From positions 159,058 through 223,057 of the forward strand of contig CAJTTE010000003.1 of NCBI GenBank assembly GCA_910579265.1: a stretch of 64,000 bases of DNA, in the 5' to 3' direction. Both the position numbers and the translations under genes were made by a program. Shown one piece after another: positions 29,298 through 37,800 of the stretch (within the stretch, counting starts at the first letter, position 1; each line of letters begins with the position of its first letter). Below the pieces are notes generated by a model. That model was not told the origin of the DNA. It saw only the letters and a program-made list of their open reading frames with translations, and made no database searches. Origin of the DNA: an uncultured Ruminiclostridium sp. GTDB taxonomy: Bacteria > Bacillota > Clostridia > Oscillospirales > Ruminococcaceae.

Positions 29298-30440
29298 TCA
29301 AAGAGTTTTGTATTTGCGTTTACGTGTCATTATCAGCGAACCCGCCGTGAACAGCAAGCACCACACCAGCAGAATTATAATATTGGAGGTAAACTTTTCA
29401 TAGCTGCCGTAAACGCAAATACTGTAGAAACAGTCCACTATAAGCGCTGCGGGATTAATGCGGTTGATTATAGGACAGCTTTCCTCAATGAGCAGACGCA
29501 TTCCGCCGAACATAAGGCCGCTTAAAAAACAGGTCCCGAGAGACATAGATATAAGTATCCCCGTTTTTATGCCCTCCTTCATCGCTCCGATAGAGCCTAT
29601 AAAGCAGCCCATGGAATCACCCAGTACGGCGCCTACAAAATTAACGAGAAGAATTGTTTCAAAACCCACTCCGAAATCTATTCCCAGTATAAATACCAGA
29701 TATACGGATGCTGCCGCCATAAAAACATTGTGAACAAGAAGCGTCGCCGCAAGAGAAGCCAGAACATCCTTCGCCTTACCCATCGGACTTATTTCAACTC
29801 TTGCTCCGAGGAACGAAAGATTGGCCTGGTGATTTATGGCGCAGTACATGCCCATAGTTGCCCCCATAAGGCTGCACATGGCAAGGAGATTGTAAAAATA
29901 TTGAACATAAGGATCGTCGTTGGCGGAATTTGACGAGGAAACAACGGCGTTTATTTCCCTTTTTGTCTCCTCAACGGCCTGACCGAGGTTTTCCGGATGC
30001 TTTTCGGCAATATCCGCAATAATTCCGCTGCGGGTATGGAAGCTGTCGAGAACCGATTTGATTATTCCGGATTTTATTCCCGCTCCTTTGGGAACTTGAA
30101 GGGAAATGTTTCCGTCGGAATCGGCTCCCGCGTAAATTATACCCTCCAGCTCTCCGTTTTCCATCATTTTTTCCGCTTCTTCCCTGTCTCCGGTCTTTAT
30201 TGAAAACAATGGATCGTCCCCTGAGGAAAGCTGTTCCATAACGCCTTCGAATCCGGGCGGAACAAAATCTCCTTTTATTACGGCAACGGGTATATTCCTG
30301 TAATCCTGTTCGCTGTCCGCAATATTGCTGAATGCCGCGAAAAACAGAGTGCCTAGGATCATTGGAAATCCCAGAAGCCAGAATATAACGACCTTATTAC
30401 GCAAAAGAGCGATCAATTCATATTTGATACAATGTAACAC
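29298..30440 (-). CDS. ABC-2 type exporter permease
   Basis: The 380-residue product shares the layout of its neighbour: MLHCIKYELIALLRNKVVIFWLLGFPMILGTLFFAAF as the first membrane segment, a long outer loop, then several C-terminal membrane segments ending in a basic tail. It lies between the ATPase and the second permease, but a 433-base gap that contains a family 1 repeat element separates it from the ATPase gene. Confidence 0.85.
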   Translation of the reverse strand: MLHCIKYELIALLRNKVVIFWLLGFPMILGTLFFAAFSNIADSEQDYRNIPVAVIKGDFVPPGFEGVMEQLSSGDDPLFSIKTGDREEAEKMMENGELEGIIYAGADSDGNISLQVPKGAGIKSGIIKSVLDSFHTRSGIIADIAEKHPENLGQAVEETKREINAVVSSSNSANDDPYVQYFYNLLAMCSLMGATMGMYCAINHQANLSFLGARVEISPMGKAKDVLASLAATLLVHNVFMAAASVYLVFILGIDFGVGFETILLVNFVGAVLGDSMGCFIGSIGAMKEGIKTGILISMSLGTCFLSGLMFGGMRLLIEESCPIINRINPAALIVDCFYSICVYGSYEKFTSNIIILLVWCLLFTAGSLIMTRKRKYKTL

Positions 30441-30651
30441 AGCCAGTCTCCTTTTTTTAAAATGAAACGCCGCTTAAAGCGGACTCTTCTCGGCTAATAA
30501 ACGCGCAGCAGCTTCCCGTAATGCTCCCTGATATGACAGCCTTGTGTGAAATGCCCGTATAAAAAACTCCGAATATAGTGATCCGAAAAAAGCGATTTTG
30601 TACGGTCTCTCTGAATATTCGGCGATCTCAAGAAAAAAGCGGGGAATTATG

Positions 30652-30832
30652 TTAAGGCAACACCGCACAATGATTGGGTGTGAATCGCGCAGTCAGGTTT
30701 TTCGTAAGCTTGCATAAATTGGGCGCAGGAATACTGACGTATTTCAAGGAGAATTTGTGTAAGCTGACGGAATATGTGCAGGCAAGCCGCACGCAAAGCC
30801 GTCAGGCGGTCATTGTGCGGTATTGCCTGTAA
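30652..30832. repeat. TIR element family 1, copy 3, inside the ABC operon
   Basis: A full-length copy (TTAAGGCAACACCGCAC...CATTGTGCGGTATTGCCT) inserted in the gap between the ATPase and first permease genes. The rest of the 30441-30873 gap has no supportable gene; a 64-codon frame at 30474-30668 starts inside the element and is not convincing. Confidence 0.85.
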
Positions 30833-30873
30833 TTCCCGTACCCAGCTTCATTTTTAACATTATTGCTTTTTTA

Positions 30874-31803
30874 TCAGTCCCTGAGTCCCTTTCCGGTAAT
30901 CTCCAGGAAAACGTCGTTCAGGGTCGGAAGCTCGGAATATACTCGCCCTATCGGCATTTCGCAGCCATGAAGATAATCCAGCAGCCGTGTAAGATTATGC
31001 TTTCCTCCGCTGTACAAAACCGTTAGAACATTTTCATCATATCTGCATTCGTAAACATGGGGGAGCATTTTTATTTTTTCAAGCTGATCGTCGCCGAGTC
31101 CCGCCGCTTCGACGGTAATGGTCTCGGTATTCTTTATCATCTTCTTAAGCTCCTGCTTGGTACCTACCGCAAGATTTTTTCCTTTGTCAATTATTGCGAT
31201 GCGTGTGCAGATCTGTTCCACCTCTTCCATGTAATGACTTGTATAAATTACGGTAGCTCCCTGCCTGTTAAGCTCCTCTATTCCTTCAAGGATCCTGTTC
31301 CGGCTCTGAGGATCCACGGCCACCGTAGGTTCGTCCATGAAAATAAGCTTGGGCTTATGAGCTATCCCGCAGGCGATGTTAAGACGTCTTAAAAGGCCTC
31401 CGGAAAGCTTTTTGGGCCGAAACCTCTCGAAGCCCTCCAAGCCTGCGAATTCAATGGCTTCCTTTACATACTGCCGCCTCAATTTCTTATCCGAAATGTA
31501 AAGCCCGCAGAAATAGTCTATGTTTTCCTTAACGGTAAGCTCTTCATGGACCGCCACATTCTGCATTATTACGCCGATTTGTTTTTTGACCTCCGGACAC
31601 ATTTTCTTTCCGAAAATCGTAATTTCACCCTTATCATAAGTAAGAAGGGAAAGTATGCAGTTTATGCAGGTGGTTTTGCCCGAACCGTTGGGTCCCAGTA
31701 GCCCGAAGATCTCCCCCTCCCTTATATCAAGTTCCAGGTGATCCAGAGCGATAAGCTCCTTATAACGCTTAACAAGCTTTTCAACTTTAACGACAGTTTC
31801 CAT
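30874..31803 (-). CDS. ABC transporter ATP-binding protein
   Basis: The 309-residue ATPase contains Walker A GPNGSGKT (about residues 39-46), Q-loop MQN, the ABC signature LSGGLLRR, Walker B LIFMDEP and the switch His in YTSHYMEE. The ~80-residue C-terminal extension is typical of exporters of the DrrA/NatA/CcmA type. The signature is LSGGL rather than LSGGQ, a common variant. It heads the exporter operon, and the divergently encoded histidine kinase and response regulator nearby are its likely regulators. Confidence 0.92.
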   Translation of the reverse strand: METVVKVEKLVKRYKELIALDHLELDIREGEIFGLLGPNGSGKTTCINCILSLLTYDKGEITIFGKKMCPEVKKQIGVIMQNVAVHEELTVKENIDYFCGLYISDKKLRRQYVKEAIEFAGLEGFERFRPKKLSGGLLRRLNIACGIAHKPKLIFMDEPTVAVDPQSRNRILEGIEELNRQGATVIYTSHYMEEVEQICTRIAIIDKGKNLAVGTKQELKKMIKNTETITVEAAGLGDDQLEKIKMLPHVYECRYDENVLTVLYSGGKHNLTRLLDYLHGCEMPIGRVYSELPTLNDVFLEITGKGLRD

Positions 31804-31903
31804 CTCCTGTGCTCCTTATTGTTAGTCAAAATCAGATAAACGGTTGGATCTCCGATGCCGGAATCCGGAAAACCGGTCTATAAAAAGGCATTGCAAATCA
31901 CAT

Positions 31904-32083
31904 TTAAGGCAACACCGCACAATGATTGGGTGTGAATTGCGCAGTAAGATATTTCGTCAGCTTGCATAAATCGGGCGCAGAAATACCGACGTATTTCAAG
32001 GAGAATTTGTGTAAGCTGACGGAATATATGCAAGCAAGCCGCACACAAAGCCCTCAGGCGGTCATTGTGCGGTATTGCCTTAA
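31904..32083. repeat. TIR element family 1, copy 4
   Basis: A full-length copy, TTAAGGCAACACCGCAC to GCGGTATTGCCTTAA, immediately joined to a family 3 element at its right end. Confidence 0.85.
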
Positions 32084-32177
32084 TACTAATCACTTTTAAA
32101 ACTATTGGATTAGTGTTTGGGGTGCGATCCCTTTTTAAATTGCGGGCATTACGTCAATTTAAAAGAGGATTGGTATA
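32083..32177. repeat. TIR element family 3, copy C (inverted)
   Basis: A ~95-bp element with ends TACTAATCACTTTTAAAA and TTTAAAAGAGGATTGGTA, flanked by TA. It matches 33038-33131 and 34319-34411 in the opposite orientation. Confidence 0.75.
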
Positions 32178-32292
32178 AAATCGTGTTCATAAAAACCCAT
32201 ATTCGGATTTCCCGACAAATTTCCGGAGCTGAGGCGGATTTTTGCCGGTATATTTGCTTATTTGAAGAAAACCAACGAAATATACGGTCACG

Positions 32293-32455
32293 TTATTGCT
32301 CCGCCAAGTAACTCTTGAAGGATTTGTGCGCCGAAGGGCTGTAGAAAGACAAGAAGAAGGCCGCAGGAATATGCGCATATTTCAAGGGCTTCCGACGAAG
32401 TATTTAGGCAGCCGGGCAAGCAGAAAAATTCAAGAGTTAATTGGGGGAGCAATAA
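32293..32455. repeat. TIR element family 2, copy 1
   Basis: A 163-bp element with ends TTATTGCTCCGCCAAGTAAC and TTGGGGGAGCAATAA. It is about 90% identical by eye to 35207-35370. Confidence 0.8.
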
Positions 32456-32628
32456 CTGAATGCCATATGCCGGAATTTATGTGAACACGCTTTGTTTACC
32501 GTTACCTGTTACTGATTCGATTTTAGCACCAAATCCTCCGCCGCGCAAGTGAAAAAGATCATACACGGATATGACAAATGTCATTTTTTGTTTTTACATC
32601 TGGATTTTATCCGGCAATTGTGTTAAAA

Positions 32629-32808
32629 TTAAGACAACACCGCACAATGATTGGGTGTGAATTGCGCAGTCAGATATTTCGTAAGCCTGCATAAATTGGG
32701 CGCAGGAATACTGACGTATTCCAAGGAGAATTTGTGTAAGCTGACGGAATATATGCAAGCAAGCCGCACGCAAAGCCCTCAGGCGGTCATTGTGCGGTAT
32801 TGCCCTAA
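32629..32808. repeat. TIR element family 1, copy 5
   Basis: A full-length copy with slightly diverged ends (TTAAGACAACACCG and CGGTATTGCCCTAA). Confidence 0.8.
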
Positions 32809-33037
32809 AATATATCCTCATAAAACGGCACAGGGATCCCGCGTTTGCGCCGCGTCGGAAAGATCCGTTCCATAAGAGACCGTTTAGTATCCCGGAGCAT
32901 GTAGATCACGCAGCAGATTTAGAGTATTTCGAGTCAGTTTTTCGCAGACGTACTTGATGTACATCAAGAAAGATCAACGAAAAAATACGCAAAAGGTGCA
33001 AGCAATACGCATGCCGAAAGATGCCGAACAGCCTCTG

Positions 33038-33131
33038 ATACCGATTCCTTTTAAACTGACATAATACCCGCAGTTTAAAAAGGGATTGTACCCCAAACAC
33101 TAATCCAATGGTTTTAAAAGGGATTAGTATA
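33038..33131. repeat. TIR element family 3, copy B
   Basis: A 94-bp element, TACCGATTCCTTTTAAAC to TTTTAAAAGGGATTAGTA, upstream of the histidine kinase gene. Just to its left (32935-33030) is a further palindrome-containing stretch, GTACTTGATGTACATCAAG, with a layout reminiscent of families 1 and 2. No gene is supported in 31804-33233. Confidence 0.75.
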
Positions 33132-33233
33132 AATACCCGCCAGTCGATCCGGTGCAAAAACGATCGGGTCTGAAAAAACTTTTCTGTGCTTATGACGCGG
33201 ACAAGGTATAATCACACGCCGGGGGAAAATAAA

Positions 33234-34310
33234 ATGAACTATTTATATGATAAGATTTTTTTGATCGTTTTTTCTATGCTTCCGATAATGACGGATAACA
33301 TAAAACCGGTTCATATCTGCGCGCTTTTATCCGCGGTATCTGCGGCATGCCTTTGTCATGTTATAAATATAAAGCCATTGAGAACGGGAATAGAGATATG
33401 TTATTTTGTAATATGCCTTGTTTTCCCCGAATTCACATTCTTTGCGGCGGCGGTTTTTTATGATGCGGTCAAGCATCGGGATTATGCTGCGGCGGCATTC
33501 TGCTCGGCGGCATTGATAAAGTTTCTTTTTTCCTTCGGAAAAGAAGGGATCTTTATTCTGCTTCTTTGCGCATTGTCAGTCTACTGCTGTCAAAAAAGCC
33601 TTGATATAAACAAGCTTAAGATTGAAAACAAAAAAGGCAGAGACAACAGTACGGAGCTTGAACGCCTCATGAAAAAAAGGAACCGTGAGCTGAGTGAAAA
33701 CTTAGAATATGAGATCAGGCTGACCGCGTTAAACGAGCGTAACAGAATAGCCAGAGAGATTCATGATAACGTAGGGCATCTTCTGTCCAGGTCCCTGCTT
33801 CAGACCGGAGCTCTGCGTGCGGTGTGCCCCGACAGTGACGAAAAACTCAAAAAAGGCCTTGACGATCTTAAGGAGACTTTAAACAGCGCTATGAACAGCA
33901 TACGTGAAAGCGTACACGGTATAAGGGACGATTCCCTTGATCTGAGAATGGAGACGGCGAAAATAGTATCCCCGCTTAAGGAAAAGCTTCAGTTAAAGCT
34001 GGATTACGATATAATCGGAGAAATGCCGCCTAAAATCAAGCTTTGCTTCATAGCGATACTTAAGGAGGCCGTATCCAATATATCCCGCCATAGCAGCGGA
34101 AATAAAGCCACCGTAATTCTTAGGGAACATCCCTCGATGTATCAGCTTATAATTTCCGATAACGGAAAAGGAAAAATATCAGATGACGGAATGGGGATAT
34201 CCAACATGAGAGAAAGAGCGGAAAACATAGGTGGAAATTTTACCGTCACCGACAAAGGCGGCGTGTGTGTGTTCGTATCCGTTAAGAAGCAGGCAAATCC
34301 GGAACAATGA
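33234..34310 (+). CDS. sensor histidine kinase, LiaS/NarL class (HisKA_3)
   Basis: I start at the ATG at 33234 (MNYLYDKIFLIVFS), eight bases after GGGGGA; the frame to 33186 is less likely. The 358-residue product has several membrane segments in its first ~118 residues, a short coiled linker, a HisKA_3 dimerisation/phosphoacceptor motif ALNERNRIAREIHDNVGHLLSRS with H177, and a C-terminal ATPase domain with SDNGKGK...GMGISNMRERAENIGG. The lack of a large sensor loop suggests it senses the membrane or a partner transporter. The response regulator follows after a family 3 repeat. Confidence 0.92.
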   Translation: MNYLYDKIFLIVFSMLPIMTDNIKPVHICALLSAVSAACLCHVINIKPLRTGIEICYFVICLVFPEFTFFAAAVFYDAVKHRDYAAAAFCSAALIKFLFSFGKEGIFILLLCALSVYCCQKSLDINKLKIENKKGRDNSTELERLMKKRNRELSENLEYEIRLTALNERNRIAREIHDNVGHLLSRSLLQTGALRAVCPDSDEKLKKGLDDLKETLNSAMNSIRESVHGIRDDSLDLRMETAKIVSPLKEKLQLKLDYDIIGEMPPKIKLCFIAILKEAVSNISRHSSGNKATVILREHPSMYQLIISDNGKGKISDDGMGISNMRERAENIGGNFTVTDKGGVCVFVSVKKQANPEQ

Positions 34311-34318
34311 TTAAGACA

Positions 34319-34411
34319 ATACCGTTCCCTTTTTAAACTGACGTAATACCCGCAGTTTAAAAATCGATTGCACCCCGAACACTAATCCAACAGCTTTAAA
34401 AGAGATTAGTA
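34319..34411. repeat. TIR element family 3, copy A, between kinase and regulator genes
   Basis: A 93-bp element from TACCGTTCCCTTTTTAAAC to TTTAAAAGAGATTAGTA. It begins a few bases after the kinase stop codon. Confidence 0.75.
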
Positions 34412-34511
34412 AACTGCGGTTTTCGCAAAAGCCCGTGCCTGAAAAACGATTTTATAAAAACGGGCTTCTTTGCCTTTGTCCGTATGATCAAAAAAACCGA
34501 GGAGCAGACAA

Positions 34512-35141
34512 ATGATAAAAACAGTAGTGATAGACGACGATCCCATAGTGACATTGTCGCTTAAAACCATACTTGAAGCCGGAAACAATATAGAAGTACC
34601 GGCCTGCGGAACCGACGGAAAGGAGGCGGCGGAGCTTTACGAAAAATATCTTCCGGACGTGCTTCTTATGGACATACGGATGAAGGATATGACGGGTATT
34701 GATGCGGCGGAAATAATTCTTAAAAAATATCCGGAAGCCAGGATATTGTTTCTTACCACTTTTTCCGATGATGAATATATTCTGAAGGCATTGGAGCTGG
34801 GAGTAAAAGGGTATATCCTTAAGCAGGATTTCGACGGGATTGAAGCTGCCGTGATCGCCGTAACGGAGGGACAGAACGTTTTCGGTTCGCAAATAACCTC
34901 CCGTCTTACCGGAATGGTGCAAAGAGGCGGAAGCTTTGATCCGGAAAGCTTGGGAATAAGCCGAAAAGAGCTTGAAATAATTGCCGAGGTAGCAAAAGGG
35001 CTGTCAAACAGAGAAATTGCGGCCCGACTTTATCTAAGCGAAGGAACAATAAGAAATTATATCAGCAATATACTGTTGAAGCTCAATTTAAGAGACAGAA
35101 CCCAGCTGGCGGTATTTTATTATGAAAACATCAGAGACTGA
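34512..35141 (+). CDS. response regulator, NarL/LuxR family
   Basis: The 209-residue product has a receiver domain with acidic pocket D8-D9-D10, phospho-acceptor D54 (VLLMDIRM), the T-loop FLTTFSDDEY and K in GYILKQD, followed by a LuxR-type helix-turn-helix (SRKELEIIAEVAKGLSNREIAARLYLSEGTIRNYISNILLKLNLRDRTQLAVF). GAGGAG precedes the ATG. It forms a pair with the upstream kinase and probably activates the neighbouring ABC exporter, a frequent arrangement in Clostridia; that link is inference. Confidence 0.94.
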   Translation: MIKTVVIDDDPIVTLSLKTILEAGNNIEVPACGTDGKEAAELYEKYLPDVLLMDIRMKDMTGIDAAEIILKKYPEARILFLTTFSDDEYILKALELGVKGYILKQDFDGIEAAVIAVTEGQNVFGSQITSRLTGMVQRGGSFDPESLGISRKELEIIAEVAKGLSNREIAARLYLSEGTIRNYISNILLKLNLRDRTQLAVFYYENIRD

Positions 35142-35206
35142 CAAAAACAAAAACGACTCTTTTTGCATGCGTAAAAATTAAGCGTCCTTGCCGGTCTGGT
35201 GCGTTT

Positions 35207-35370
35207 TTATTGCTCCGCCAAGTAACTCCTGAAGAATTTGTGCGCCTAAGGGCTGTGGAAAGACAAGGAAGAAGACCGCAGGAATATGCGCATATTTCAA
35301 GGGCTTCTGACGAAGTATTTAGGCAGCCGGGCAAGCAGAATAATTCAAGAGTTACTTGGGGGAGCAATAA
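35207..35370. repeat. TIR element family 2, copy 2
   Basis: A 164-bp element, TTATTGCTCCGCCAAGTAAC to GTTACTTGGGGGAGCAATAA, so the inverted repeats are ~19 bp. TA is found at both ends. The remaining 35371-35600 stretch holds no supportable gene. Confidence 0.85.
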
Positions 35371-35607
35371 TAAGGACAAGCATATATACCAGTATACTAC
35401 CGCTTTCCGAATCAGAAATCAATGATAAAAGGAATGCATTGTTTTTGCAGACGTTTGTGTTAAAAGTTAGCGTACTTTTAATGGGGAACTGTTATCGTTA
35501 AGGCTTATGTATTGATTTTCTGACGTTTTCAGCTTTGGGATCGATGTACAAATATTATAATCGATATACTTTTTTCAATTCAGCCAAAACTGCCGGTCGA
35601 ATATTCT

Positions 35608-35641
35608 GCCCATATAAACTACAATTGTAGTTTATATGGGC
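35608..35641. promoter_or_regulatory. 34-bp perfect palindrome upstream of the DUF2079 gene
   Basis: GCCCATATAAACTACAA is followed directly by its exact reverse complement, ending two bases before the AAAGGGAGG ribosome binding site. The centre TACAATTGTA fits the TACA-N2-TGTA operator core of BlaI/MecI/CopY repressors; alternatively it acts as an RNA hairpin. Confidence 0.6.
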
Positions 35642-35656
35642 TAAAGGGAGGATAAA

Positions 35657-37402
35657 ATGAATCTTATAAATAAAACAGGTGAAAAAATCAAAAAAATATC
35701 GGAGGGTAAATCAACAGGAATTTTGACGCGGCTTTTTTCCGCATGGATAATAACCTCGGTATTTTTTCTTGTTCTTAACAAAGAAAACTTTACTGTTTTT
35801 GAGTTTTATGATTCAATCAATGTTATGTTATTTTTAATTTTGGTGGCTGTGTTGTGGACAAGTCTTTGTTTTATAAAAAGCGAGAAAGTCGTATCGGTGG
35901 CTATGGTTACTGTATCCGGACTTTATTGTATATTGGGTGCAAGAGCATGTTATGATTTTTATTTTCTTGTGGGTTGCTGCGGAATTTTTTCGGGAATAGT
36001 CTTTTTTGCAAGACTTGAGGGAATAAAGATCAAGCTTTCAAAATCCTTGCTTTGGATAGGCGTTTGTGTGCTTATGCTCGGATTTACCGTTGTCATAGGC
36101 GTTACCTGCTGCTTAAGATACAACAACTATTGGACACCGTGCTATGATTTCGGGATTTTTTCTCAGATGTTCTATTATATGAAGGAAACGGGTATGGCAT
36201 TGGTAACCTGCGAGAGAGACTGTCTTTTATCTCATTTCGCCGTTCATTTTTCACCTGTTTTTTATTTGCTTTTACCGATTTACATGATATTCCCGACACC
36301 TCTTACTCTTATGATAGGTCAATGCGCATTGACGGCGTCCGGTGTTGTTCCGTTAATAAAAATATGTCGTAATCACGGTCTGACAAATCTTTCTTCTTTC
36401 GTTTTCGGAGCTTGTTATATTCTTTATCCCGCCATGGCCGGAGGTTGCAATTACTATATTCATGAAAATAATTTTCTTGCACCCTTGATATTATGGATGA
36501 TTTTATTTATGGAGAAGGACAACAAGCTTATGTCGCTCGTTTTTGGCTTAGGTGTACTTTTAGTTAAAGAGGATGCAGCCGTTTATGTTGCCGCAGCTTC
36601 GCTTTACTTTATTTTTGCACATAAAAACTACAAATGTAGTGTTATGCTGTTTTTTATATCAGTGGCTTATTTTATCGGAGTTACAGGCTATCTGTCAGCA
36701 TATGGGGATGGTGTTATGACTAATAGATATGATAACTACATATATGATGACGGAGGGCTTTTTACTGTTATTAAATCGGTGATCCAGAATCCTATTTATG
36801 CCGTTCAGCAATGCTTTGCAGAGCAAAAAATCAAGTATATTCTACAAATGCTTGTTCCGCTGATGTTTATGCCTGTTTGCACCAAGAGGACTTCTCGTCT
36901 TTTACTTCTTATCCCTTTTATTCTTGTTAATCTTATGACAAATTATAAATATCAATACGATATTATGTTTCAGTATGGAATGGGAAGCGGATCCATGCTT
37001 ATTTATGCGGCAGTTATAAATTTCGGGGATATGGGGAAGAAGCGGAAAAAGCTTCTACTGTGTTCGGTTCTGAGCTCGGCGGTAATATTTACGGGAACTT
37101 TCCGTGGATGGCTCATGTATTATAAAAGCTATGACGACTACGCACGCCAAAGGGAGGTACTTGATTATGCGGTAAGTCTTGTTCCGGAAGATGCTTCGGT
37201 AGCAAGCGGTACGTTTATTTTGTCAAACCTGTCTCAAAGAAGGAAGCTGTATCAGCTGGAAACCACTAAAAACGCTGCGGAGTTTTATGTTCTGGATCTT
37301 CGGTATGATCATGATGAATACAGCGTCGATGACTATCAGACTGATGAATTCGAAGAGATATTTTATAGTGAGGATATCGTGGCTGTATTTAAAAGAAAAT
37401 AA
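35657..37402 (+). CDS. DUF2079 multi-pass membrane protein
   Basis: The 581-residue product has about 11-12 membrane segments and a soluble C-terminal tail. It matches DUF2079, a family of predicted GT-C-type membrane glycosyltransferases: conserved YDFGIFSQMFYYMKETG near residue 165, then HFAVHFSPVFYLLLPIYMIFPTPLTLMIGQ, HENNFLAPLILW and LLVKEDAAVYVAAASLYF. GGGAGG is placed well before the ATG. A long palindrome in its leader suggests specific regulation. The gene stands alone and the substrate is unknown. Confidence 0.85.
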   Translation: MNLINKTGEKIKKISEGKSTGILTRLFSAWIITSVFFLVLNKENFTVFEFYDSINVMLFLILVAVLWTSLCFIKSEKVVSVAMVTVSGLYCILGARACYDFYFLVGCCGIFSGIVFFARLEGIKIKLSKSLLWIGVCVLMLGFTVVIGVTCCLRYNNYWTPCYDFGIFSQMFYYMKETGMALVTCERDCLLSHFAVHFSPVFYLLLPIYMIFPTPLTLMIGQCALTASGVVPLIKICRNHGLTNLSSFVFGACYILYPAMAGGCNYYIHENNFLAPLILWMILFMEKDNKLMSLVFGLGVLLVKEDAAVYVAAASLYFIFAHKNYKCSVMLFFISVAYFIGVTGYLSAYGDGVMTNRYDNYIYDDGGLFTVIKSVIQNPIYAVQQCFAEQKIKYILQMLVPLMFMPVCTKRTSRLLLLIPFILVNLMTNYKYQYDIMFQYGMGSGSMLIYAAVINFGDMGKKRKKLLLCSVLSSAVIFTGTFRGWLMYYKSYDDYARQREVLDYAVSLVPEDASVASGTFILSNLSQRRKLYQLETTKNAAEFYVLDLRYDHDEYSVDDYQTDEFEEIFYSEDIVAVFKRK

Positions 37403-37687
37403 GGATAAACCGCGGGAAAAACGAAATTAAGTATTTTAGGCAGTTTATCTCAATAACTTGAAACGGATCGTTTTAATAATGATTAAACGGTAAGTACGGA
37501 TTTAAAGCATCGTTTTTTAGTCTAAAGGTCTTGGATATGCTATGGTTAGTCGTCATTGATCTTAGGTGTTTTACAAAACGGTAAGCTGCCTGACGTTTTT
37601 TGATCAATAAATAATGTTGTTTTCATGCCATTTCTTCCGTATCCGCATACTTATGATCTATTTTTTTGTCAGACTGGGCGGAACTAT
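37403..37687. other. intergenic between convergent genes
   Basis: This is the tail-to-tail gap after the DUF2079 gene; apart from the serA terminator at its right edge nothing is recognised. Confidence 0.45.
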
Positions 37688-37741
37688 AAAAAAGGAATCA
37701 TTTTATACACATGAAAAAATATCATGTGCAAAAATGATTCC
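37688..37741 (-). terminator. serC-serA terminator
   Basis: GGAATCATTTT...CACATGA pairs with TCATGTG...AAAATGATTCC; on the minus strand it is followed by seven T. Confidence 0.85.
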
Positions 37742-37800
37742 CGAGATTTCAATAAAACCTGTCGGCAGGAAAAAAGTATTCCCGCATGGTTTTTTTTAAA

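Noticed and set aside
30474..30668. 64-codon minus-strand frame between ATPase and permease genes
   Set aside because: Its start lies within the terminal repeat of a family 1 element and it resembles no protein.
31804..35370. A genomic island carried by an integrase or transposase
   Set aside because: No recombinase gene, tRNA attachment site or composition shift was seen; the repeats are all short and non-coding.
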